Shown here piece by piece: positions 21,289 through 29,100 of a stretch of DNA of 64,000 nt. The notes below the pieces were generated by a model. It searched no databases. It saw nothing but the letters and a program-made list of their open reading frames with translations, and was not told where the DNA came from. The position numbers and the translations under genes are program-made. The stretch is from Kineosporia sp. A_224 (GTDB lineage: Bacteria > Actinomycetota > Actinomycetes > Actinomycetales > Kineosporiaceae): the NCBI RefSeq assembly GCF_002198655.1, contig NZ_MWLN01000202.1, forward strand, positions 1 through 64,000. Direction: 5' to 3'. Numbering within the stretch: the first letter of the stretch is position 1; each line of letters starts with the position of its first letter.

Positions 21289-21912
21289 GTGACGACGAGG
21301 ACCCGGGTCCGGGCCGCCCGCCCCGAGGACGTCCCGGCGATCCTCGGCCTGGTCCGCGAGCTCGCGGAGTACGAGCGCGAACCGGACGCCGTCGAGGCCG
21401 ACGAGGGCGACTTCCGCACCGCGCTCTTCGGCCCCGCCCCGCGCGTGCACGCCTTCGTCGCCGAGGTGCTGCCCGACGACGACACGGCCGGCGGCAGCAC
21501 CGGCCCCGGCACGGCCGGCGACACCGACGCCGCCCGGTGGGAGACGCACGCCCGGATCGCCGGGACGGCCGTCTGGTTCGTCAGCTTCTCGACCTGGCGC
21601 GGCCGGCACGGCATCTGGCTCGAGGACCTCTTCGTCCGCCCTGTGTACCGCGGCCTCGGGCTCGGGCAGGCCCTCCTCGCCGAGCTCGCGGCGGAGTGCG
21701 AGCGACGGGGCTACGCCCGGCTGGAGTGGAACGTCCTCGACTGGAACGAGCCCGCGCTCGGCTTCTACCGGCGGCTCGGGGCCGAGCCGCTCGAGGAGTG
21801 GACGGTCCACCGGCTCACCGGCGACCCCCTGCGAGCGCTCGCCCGGCAGACCCCCGACGCAGCCGGGACGGCGGGATCACCTGGAACGTCGCCGGCCCAG
21901 GATCGCCGGTAG
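21289..21912 (+). CDS. GNAT-family N-acetyltransferase
   Basis: About 207 aa. The N-terminal VRAARPEDVPAILGLVRELAEYE, the acetyl-CoA-binding segment VRPVYRGLGLGQALLAELA and WNEPALGFYRRLGA are typical of GNAT enzymes, close to the diamine acetyltransferase-like group. A Gly/Thr/Asp-rich insert (about residues 65-85) interrupts the central sheet. The substrate is unknown. The GTG start at 21289 has an excellent CAGGAGG upstream. It begins 32 bp after the EssC-like gene and is probably co-transcribed with it. Confidence 0.88.
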   Translation: MTTRTRVRAARPEDVPAILGLVRELAEYEREPDAVEADEGDFRTALFGPAPRVHAFVAEVLPDDDTAGGSTGPGTAGDTDAARWETHARIAGTAVWFVSFSTWRGRHGIWLEDLFVRPVYRGLGLGQALLAELAAECERRGYARLEWNVLDWNEPALGFYRRLGAEPLEEWTVHRLTGDPLRALARQTPDAAGTAGSPGTSPAQDRR

Positions 21913-22046
21913 CGTCGGATCGACTCAGCCCGTTACAGGCACGGGACGTGGTCGGTCGTACGGTCTGTGTAACACCCCCGGCCGCTCGGCCGATGTGCAG
22001 CCAAGGGCACGCAACGGGTCGCACGGGGCAGCGAGGGGTAGATTCC

Positions 22047-22454
22047 ATGATCACAGTCGTCGGGCAGAGCGGGAAGACCAACGTGACGGATGTCGTCGAG
22101 CTCCGCGTGCCCGCAGATCCTGCCTACCTCACGGTCATCCGGACGGCGAGCGCAGGCCTCGCGGCGCGGCTCGACCTGACCCTCGACGAGATCGAGGACC
22201 TGCGGATCGCCGTCGACGAGGCCTGCGCGCTGCTGCTCGGCCACACGACGCACCCCGACGCGCACCTCTACACGGAGTTCACGATCCGTCCCGGCGCCCT
22301 CGACGTGCACGTCCGTGGCCCGGCCCGGACGCTCCCCGACCGGTCGAGCTTCGCCTGGTCCGTCCTCGAGGCACTCGTGGGGCGGGTTGAGACCGGGGCC
22401 ACCGAGGAGGGATGCTGGATCCGGTTGAGCCACACCGGGGGTCGGAGGGCGTAG
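22047..22454 (+). CDS. Anti-sigma factor of the RsbW/UsfX type
   Basis: A 135-aa histidine-kinase-like ATPase domain protein. The N-box-like helix LDEIEDLRIAVDEACALLL is clear; the C-terminal glycine boxes are weak, as in many actinobacterial anti-SigF factors. It presumably binds and inhibits the sigma factor encoded next. The stop codon overlaps the sigma gene start by one base (TAGTG), so production is coupled. GAGGGGT precedes the ATG, and GGGTAG directly upstream also resembles the -10 of SigF/SigB promoters, so autoregulation is possible (inference). Confidence 0.85.
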   Translation: MITVVGQSGKTNVTDVVELRVPADPAYLTVIRTASAGLAARLDLTLDEIEDLRIAVDEACALLLGHTTHPDAHLYTEFTIRPGALDVHVRGPARTLPDRSSFAWSVLEALVGRVETGATEEGCWIRLSHTGGRRA

Positions 22455-23245
22455 TGACGAGGGACGGCAGCGCGGCACGCGCGGCGACCGAGCCGTCCCC
22501 GCAGCTCCATCCTGCGGACGCCGCGGTGGTCCCGTTGCTGCGGCGGCTGTCGACGATCGACGCCGACGACCCGGCGCACGCGGTGCTCCGTGAGCAGATC
22601 GTGGAGAGCCAGCTCGCCCTGGTCCACCACCTCGCCCAGCGCTTCCGCGGGCGGGGCGAGCCCTACGACGACCTCGTGCAGGTCGGCACGATCGGGCTGC
22701 TCAACGCCGTCGACCGGTTCGACGCGAGCCGCGACTCGTTCACCGCCTTCGCCGTCCCGACGATCCTGGGCGAGATCCGCCGGCACTTCCGGGACCGGGG
22801 CTGGGCCCTGCGGGTGCCGCGCCGGCTCCAGGACCTCAGCCGCCGGGTCGCCGAGGCGCGCGAGACGCTGACCCACTCGCTCGGCCGCTCCCCGACCGTC
22901 CCGGAGCTGGCCCGCCACCTCGACGCCGACGCCGACCTCGTGCTCGAGGCGATCGACACCGGCTCCGCCTACGCGACCGTCCCGCTGCCGAGCGTCCCCG
23001 ACGACACCCAGCCGACGCTGGGCGAGGTCGACTCCGGGATGGAGCTCGTCGAGAACCGCGAGACGCTGCGCCCGCTCCTCGAACGGCTCCCGGCCCGCGA
23101 GCGCACGATCCTCGCGCTGCGCTTCGGCCGCGGGATGTCTCAGTCCCAGATCGCCGCCGAGGTGGGCGTCTCGCAGATGCACGTCTCCCGGCTCCTCGCG
23201 CGCAGCCTGTCCACGCTGCGGGAGAACCTCTCCGACGAGGCCTGA
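22454..23245 (+). CDS. sigF: RNA polymerase sigma factor SigF/SigB family
   Basis: A 263-aa group 3 sigma factor. Region 2 contains YDDLVQVGTIGLLNAVDRFD and FTAFAVPTILGEIRRHFRD, region 3 GRSPTVPELARHL, and region 4 LPARERTILALRFGRGMSQSQIA with a helix-turn-helix (AAEVGVSQMHVSRLLARSL). The family controls general stress or developmental genes. The GTG start at 22454 has GGAGGG upstream. It is preceded by its likely anti-sigma factor; no anti-anti-sigma gene is adjacent. Confidence 0.93.
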   Translation: MTRDGSAARAATEPSPQLHPADAAVVPLLRRLSTIDADDPAHAVLREQIVESQLALVHHLAQRFRGRGEPYDDLVQVGTIGLLNAVDRFDASRDSFTAFAVPTILGEIRRHFRDRGWALRVPRRLQDLSRRVAEARETLTHSLGRSPTVPELARHLDADADLVLEAIDTGSAYATVPLPSVPDDTQPTLGEVDSGMELVENRETLRPLLERLPARERTILALRFGRGMSQSQIAAEVGVSQMHVSRLLARSLSTLRENLSDEA

Positions 23246-23282
23246 CCGGTCGGTCCCGGTCGAACATCGCTCCGGTCGGGCG

Positions 23283-23702
23283 TCAGTCCCGGTCGAGCGG
23301 GGTCCGTCCGTCCGCCGGCTCCTCGACGACGCCGGGCGTGAAGGCACCCACGGCCACGAGGACCGCGGCGACCAGGAGCGGTACACCGATCTGCGGCCGC
23401 GAGCCGAGCGCAGGCACCGCCACCGAGGCCTGCAGCACCTGCCAGACGAGCGCCGGCGAGCGGGACCAGCGCTGCCCCCGCCACAGCCCGACGGACACCG
23501 AGGCAACCCCCGCGCCCAGCAGCACGACCAGGAGCGCGAGGAACGCGGAGCCGACAAAACTGGCGGGTCGGTCCACGAGTGTTTCAATCCCCAGGACGAA
23601 TCCGTAAACGACGACGACAATGGATTCAGCACAAACGATCGCAGCGACGATCTGACGGACACGGTGAGTCTCGTGACCGTCACCGGTCCGCTCGCGAGTC
23701 AT
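23283..23702 (-). CDS. Hypothetical integral membrane protein
   Basis: A 139-aa protein with about four hydrophobic helices (IVAAIVCAESIVVVVYGFVLG; SAFLALLVVLLGAGVASVSVG; a weaker central one; IGVPLLVAAVLVAVGAF). The N-terminus is charged and the C-terminus is Pro/Asp-rich. No known family is recognised. It is convergent with the sigma factor gene and divergent from the whiB1 region. Its function is unknown. Confidence 0.75.
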   Translation of the reverse strand: MTRERTGDGHETHRVRQIVAAIVCAESIVVVVYGFVLGIETLVDRPASFVGSAFLALLVVLLGAGVASVSVGLWRGQRWSRSPALVWQVLQASVAVPALGSRPQIGVPLLVAAVLVAVGAFTPGVVEEPADGRTPLDRD

Positions 23703-24090
23703 GATTCGTCACATCCTGTCACCGTCAGGAGACGTTCACCACGTCTCAGGGCCACCGTACAGGGCTCGGACCCGCACCCAGGACCCCGGTCGCAGGGCAT
23801 CTGAGCAGCAGTCATCACAACAAGTGCATGAACGAACACAGTTCCTCGCGCTCAGCGAATTCACAGCGGACGGTGACGAAAAGTTGTCCCGTATCCCTTG
23901 TGAAAGCGGGCACAAGGATGTGAGGCTTGGCGTTGGATACAGGGAAGCGCGAAGAGGCGCCTTCCACGACCGAGGCGACAGGCGCGAACGGATGCCGTTG
24001 CGGACGTCGGGACACCAGCACTCACTGCAATCGCGCAGACACCGAAAGCGACGAGGCCCCCCGCACGGGGCTGGAGGAGTGGAACACCTG
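23703..24090. other. Long whiB1 upstream region (no gene seen)
   Basis: About 390 bp between the membrane protein start and whiB1. It is less GC-rich than its surroundings and contains a CRP-like site (23899-23914), followed by possible promoter elements around 23925-23945. The leader before the whiB1 ATG is probably more than 100 nt long. No small open frame with a convincing ribosome site was found. Confidence 0.5.
23899..23914. promoter_or_regulatory. CRP-like binding site upstream of whiB1
   Basis: TGTGA-N6-GCACA matches the CRP consensus TGTGA-N6-TCACA with one mismatch and lies inside the larger inverted repeat CCTTGTG...CACAAGG (23896-23917). In M. tuberculosis whiB1 is directly controlled by the cAMP receptor protein. 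The match and the shared gene suggest the same control here. Confidence 0.55.
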
Positions 24091-24342
24091 ATGGCGGATT
24101 GGCGGCACAAGTCAGCGTGCCTTGACGAGGACCCTGAGCTGTTCTTCCCGATCGGGAACACGGGTCCTGCCCTGCTGCAGATCGAAGAGGCGAAGGCCGT
24201 CTGCCGGCGTTGCGACGTCGTCGAGACGTGCCTGCGCTGGGCAATCGACTCCGGCCAGGACGCCGGCGTCTGGGGCGGTCTCTCGGAGGACGAGCGTCGC
24301 GCTCTCAAGCGCCGCAACGCCCGCGCACGTCGCGCGAGCTGA
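24091..24342 (+). CDS. whiB1: Iron-sulfur redox-sensing regulator WhiB1
   Basis: An 83-aa WhiB-family protein. Four cysteines in the family pattern (Cys9, then CRRC and a fourth six residues later) hold a 4Fe-4S cluster that senses nitric oxide and redox state. The GVWGG turn and the basic tail (RRALKRRNARARR) bind DNA or the sigma factor. It is very similar to mycobacterial WhiB1 (DWRHK, DEDPELFFP, GNxGPAL, GVWGGLSEDERRALKRRNAR), which is essential. GGAGGAG precedes the ATG. It is followed by a terminator and then convergent pdtaS, the same neighbour as in M. tuberculosis. Confidence 0.95.
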   Translation: MADWRHKSACLDEDPELFFPIGNTGPALLQIEEAKAVCRRCDVVETCLRWAIDSGQDAGVWGGLSEDERRALKRRNARARRAS

Positions 24343-24431
24343 CCTTCCCGAACGACAGCACCTGCACCGACGAACGGCCCGCACGAACGATCGACCTGCA
24401 CGATCGAACCAACCACCGAGACCCCTGGTAG

Positions 24432-24457
24432 GCCGGGGCGGCAGCGTCCGCCCCGGC
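24432..24457. terminator. Terminator between whiB1 and pdtaS
   Basis: A 10-bp GC stem (arms 24432-24441 and 24448-24457) with a 6-nt loop in the gap between the two convergent genes. The remaining 120 bp to the pdtaS stop show nothing further of note. Confidence 0.65.
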
Positions 24458-24577
24458 TCGTGATCCCGGGACCGGTATGCAGACCAACGACGAACACCGG
24501 CGGCAGACAACGGCCGTCGGTGCTTTCGTCGCGCCCGGCGCCGAGCGACATGGCGGGTCCCCGACGCGCCGGTACGG

Positions 24578-26113
24578 CTAGACGCCGGCCGGCACACCGT
24601 CCCCGGCACCGCCCGACACGGTTCCCCCGGAGTCCGGCTCGTCGTCGCCGTCCACCCGGTGCACGGTCACCTCGACGCTCACCTCGGTGCCGCCCTCGGG
24701 CGGCGTCGTCCAGATGATCCGGCCGCGCATCTCTCCGCCGACGAGCGCCTGGACGATCTGCGTCCCCAGCCCGTCGACCCCGGCGCTGAACCCCTCGGGC
24801 AGCCCCGCACCGTCGTCCTTGACGACCGCCCGAAGACTGCGGCCCTCGCGGTGGGCGATGACCGTGACCGTCCCGCCACCGGCCGCGAGCCCGTGCTCGA
24901 CGGCGTTCGTCACGAGCTCGGTGAGCACGAGCGCCAGCGGTGTGGCGTTCTCGGCGCGCAGCTCGCCGAACCGGCCCTCCCGCTTCACGGCCACCGGGGC
25001 CTGGGCCCCGGCGAGCTCGACGGCGAGCTTGACGACCCGGGCGACGACGTCGTCGAAGTCGACCGTCTCGCCGAGCCCCTCGGAGAGCGTCTCGTGGACG
25101 AGCGCGATCGTCGCGACCCGGCGCATCGCCTCCTGGAGCGCGGCGCGCCCCTCCTCCGACGGGATCCGCCGGGCCTGCAGCCGCAGCAGCGCGGCGACGG
25201 TCTGGAGGTTGTTCTTGACCCGGTGGTGCACCTCGCGGATCGTCGCGTCCTTCGTGAGCAGCTCCCGCTCGCGGCGGCGCAGCTCCGAGACGTCGCGCAG
25301 GAGCACGAGCGCGCCGATCCGGTGCGCCGCGGCCGCGAGCGGGATCGCCCGCAGCGACAGCGTCGTCCCCCGGGCCTCGACCTCGCTGCGCCACGGCGCC
25401 CGGCCGGACAGGACCAGGGGCAGCGACTCATCGACGGGCCCGCTCTGGTCGAGCAGCGGCGTCACGATCTCCGCGAGCGACCGGTCGAGGACGTCCCCGA
25501 CGTACCCGAGCCGGTGGACGGCGGACAGCGCGTTCGGGCTCGCGTAGCTGATCCGGCCGTCCCGGTCGAGCCGGATGAGGCCGTCCCCGACCCGGGGCGC
25601 ACCCCGCCGGGAGCCGGTCGGGGCGCCCGCGACCGGGAACTCCCCCGTCGAGATCATCCGGGCCAGGTCGTCGGCGCACTGCAGGTACGTCAGCTCGAGC
25701 CGGCTCGGGGTGCGCGCCGCGGCGAGGTTCGTGTGCCGGGCGACGACCGCGATGACCCGGTCCCGCCGGACGACGGGCACCGCCTCCTCACGGACCGGGA
25801 CGTCGTCGTGCCACTCCGGGTCCCGCTCGCGGCAGATCCGGCGCAGGTCCCACGCGCGGTCGACCTGCACGCGGCGCCCGCGCGGCACGTGGGTGCCGAC
25901 GACGTCGTCGTAGTAGACGGTCGGGCCCGTGCTCGGCCGGCAGTGCGCGACGGCGACCCAGCCGTCCGACGCGCGGTCCGGCACCCACAGCACGAGGTCG
26001 GCGAACGAGAGGTCCGAGATCATCTGCCAGTCGCCGACGAGCAGGTGGAGCCACTCGACGTCGGCCGCCTCGAGGTCGGTGTTCGCGGCGACGAGCTCGC
26101 TCAGGGTCGGCAC
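24578..26113 (-). CDS. pdtaS: Two-component sensor histidine kinase PdtaS
   Basis: A 511-aa cytosolic kinase. A GAF-like N-terminal domain (about 1-150), a PAS domain (about 170-290), a HisKA_2 domain with the phosphorylated His in EVHHRVKNNLQTVAALL, and an HATPase domain with ELVTNAVEHG and KDDGAGLPEG. No membrane helix is present. The M. tuberculosis homologue acts with PdtaR, an RNA-binding antiterminator regulator; no pdtaR gene is in the window. Its place next to whiB1 is conserved. The C-terminal 25 residues are an acidic Gly-rich tail. Confidence 0.94.
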   Translation of the reverse strand: MPTLSELVAANTDLEAADVEWLHLLVGDWQMISDLSFADLVLWVPDRASDGWVAVAHCRPSTGPTVYYDDVVGTHVPRGRRVQVDRAWDLRRICRERDPEWHDDVPVREEAVPVVRRDRVIAVVARHTNLAAARTPSRLELTYLQCADDLARMISTGEFPVAGAPTGSRRGAPRVGDGLIRLDRDGRISYASPNALSAVHRLGYVGDVLDRSLAEIVTPLLDQSGPVDESLPLVLSGRAPWRSEVEARGTTLSLRAIPLAAAAHRIGALVLLRDVSELRRRERELLTKDATIREVHHRVKNNLQTVAALLRLQARRIPSEEGRAALQEAMRRVATIALVHETLSEGLGETVDFDDVVARVVKLAVELAGAQAPVAVKREGRFGELRAENATPLALVLTELVTNAVEHGLAAGGGTVTVIAHREGRSLRAVVKDDGAGLPEGFSAGVDGLGTQIVQALVGGEMRGRIIWTTPPEGGTEVSVEVTVHRVDGDDEPDSGGTVSGGAGDGVPAGV

Positions 26114-26199
26114 GACTCAACAGTAGACGGCGGCACAGCAGGCCAGCGCCCGCCGCCGGGGTGGCGACGGGCCGCCGGCCCGCCGCCGCCCGGCGTGCG

Positions 26200-29100
26200 T
26201 CAGGCCGTCGTCCGCACCACCCCGCGCAGGGTCCGCAGCGCGACGGACAGCGACGCGAGGTCGCCCTTCTCGAGCCGGCGCACCTCCTCGAGCGTCTGCG
26301 TGGCCCGGGCGACGGCCGCGGCGTTCTCCCGCTCCCAGCGCTCGATCCGCGCGACCGGCTCGGCCCCGGGCGGCGTCGAGCCGAGCACCGCGAGGGTCAG
26401 CGACTCGAGGGCCGCGTACAGGTCGTAACGCAGCGCCGCCCGGGCGAGGGACTGCCAGCGGTCCTGCCGCTCGAGGCCGCTGATCCGGGTGAGCATCGCG
26501 TCGACCGCGTACCGCTCGGACAGCGTGAGGTACACCCGCGCCACCTCCTCGGCGGGCAGCTGCGCCTGCTCGGCGATCTGCGCGACGTCGAGGAGCTGGA
26601 ACACGTTGAGCAGGCACGCGCCCGACAGCGCGAGCTCGACGGGGACGCCGACCTTCTCCAGGCGGGCGGCCTGCTCGACGAGCGCCTTGTGCTCGGCACC
26701 GACGATCATGTCCTGCAGCTTCGGCCCCAGCTCGGCGACGACCGGCGCGAACCGCGCGACCTCGGCGCCGATGTCGAGCTGGCCCGGCCGGGCCTGGAGG
26801 AACCAGCGGACCGAGCGGTCGAGGAGCCGGCGGAACTCCAGGTAGAGCACCGTCTGCGCCTCGGTCGGCACGACGTTGTCGAGCGCCTCGACGGCGGCGA
26901 CGAACTCGCGCAGCCCGAACACCTCGCGGCAGACCGTGTACGCCCGAGCGACCTGCTCGGGGCTGGCGCCCGTCTCCTCCTGGACCCGGAAGGCGAACGT
27001 GATGCCGCCCCGGTTGACCATCTCGTTGACCAGGCAGGTCGTGATGAGCTCGCGCCGCAGGGGGTGCTGGGCGAGCCGGTCGGTGTACCGCTCGACGAGC
27101 GCCGGCGGGAAGTAGTCGCGCAGGGTCCGCGCGAACCACGGGTCGTCGGGCAGCCCGGACGCGACGACGTCCTCGGTGAGCGCGATCTTCGCGTACGCCA
27201 CGAGGACGGCGAACTCGGGCGAGGTGAGCCCGCGCTCGTCGTCGTCCCGCTCGGCAAGCGTCGCGTCGTCCGGGAGGAACTCCAGCGCCCGGTCGAGCGC
27301 ACCGCGCGACTCGAGCGACCGGATGAACCGCTGGTGCACGGTGAGCATCGAGTGCGACTGCTTGCGCGCGTTGCCGAGCAGCACGTTCTGCTCGTAGTTG
27401 TCGCGCAGCACCATCCGGCCGACGTCGTCGGTCATCTCTGCGAGAAGAGTGTTGCGCTGCTTCTCCGTGAGGTCCCCCGCCGCGACGACGCGGTCGAGGA
27501 GGATCTTGATGTTGACCTCGTGGTCGGAGCAGTCGACACCCGCGGAGTTGTCGATGGCGTCGGTGTTCACCCGCACGCCGTGCAGCGCCGCCTCGACCCG
27601 GCCGAGCTGGGTGAGGCCGAGGTTGCCGCCCTCGCCGACGACGCGCACCCGCAGGTCGCGGCCGTCGACCCGGATCGCGTCGTTCGCCTTGTCGCCGACA
27701 TCGCCGTGCGACTCCGCCGACGCCTTCACGTACGTGCCGATCCCGCCGTTCCACAACAGGTCGACGGGGGCTTTGAGGATCGCCCGCATGAGCTCGGCCG
27801 GGGTGAGCGCCGAGGTCGATGCCGGCAGGCCGAGCCGGACCGCCACCTCGGGCGACACCGGGACGGACTTCGCCGTCCGCGGGTAGATCCCGCCGCCGGC
27901 GGACAGCAGCGAGGTGTCGTAGTCCGCCCACGACGAGCGCGGGAGGCCGAAGAGCCGCTGCCGCTCGACGAACGACGCCTCGGCGTCCGGGTCGGGGTCG
28001 AGGAACAGGTGCCGGTGGTCGAAGGCCGCGACGAGCCGGATGTGCCGGGACAGGAGCATCCCGTTGCCGAACACGTCACCGCTCATGTCACCGACGCCGA
28101 CGACGGTGACCTCCTCGGTCTGGGTGTCCCGGGCCAGCTCGCGGAAGTGCCGCTTGACCGACTCCCACGCACCCTTGGCCGTGATGCCCATCGCCTTGTG
28201 GTCGTAGCCGACGGACCCGCCGGACGCGAAGGCGTCCCCGAGCCAGAACCCGTACTCCTTCGCGACGCCGTTGGCGATGTCGGAGAAGGTCGCCGTCCCC
28301 TTGTCGGCCGCGACGACGAGGTAGGTGTCGTCCTCGTCGTGCCGCACGACCTGCGGCGGCGGCGACACCACCTGGGCGACGACGGCCCCGGCGCCGTCCG
28401 ACTGCGCGGGCGCCGTCGTCGGGTCGGTGACGAGGTTGTCCGTGATGTCGAGGAGCCCGCGGACGAACGTCTTGTAGCAGGCGACGCCCTCGGCGAGCCA
28501 GGCCTCCCGGTCCACGCCCGGGTCGGGGAGGTTCTTGCAGACGAAGCCGCCCTTGGCGCCGGTCGGCACGATGACGGCGTTCTTCACCATCTGCGCCTTG
28601 ACGAGCCCGAGGATCTCGGTGCGGAAGTCCTCGCGCCGGTCGCTCCACCGCAGACCGCCGCGGGCGACCTTGCCGAAGCGCAGGTGCACGCCCTCGACGC
28701 GCGGCGAGTAGACGAAGATCTCGAACTCCGGCCGCGGCTGCGGCAGCTCCGGGACGGCCTGCGGGTCCAGCTTGAACGACACGTACGGCGTGGGCTCGCC
28801 GCCGGTGGTCTGGAAGAAGTTCGTCCGCAGCGTCGCGAGCACGAGGCCGAGCAGCGAGCGCAGGATCCGGTCCTGGTCGAGGCTCGCCACCTGGTCGAGC
28901 GCCTCGCGGACCTTCGTCGCGAGCTCGTCGGCCGCGTCGAACCGCTCGACGTCGCGGCTGCCGCTGGTCCCGGTCCCACCGAAGCGGTCGGGGTCGAAGC
29001 GCACCTCGAAGAGCCGCACGAGCATCCGGGCGATGCCGACGTTCGCCGCGAGGCAGCGCTCGATGTAGTCCTGGCTGAACGTCGACCCGGTCTGCCGCAG

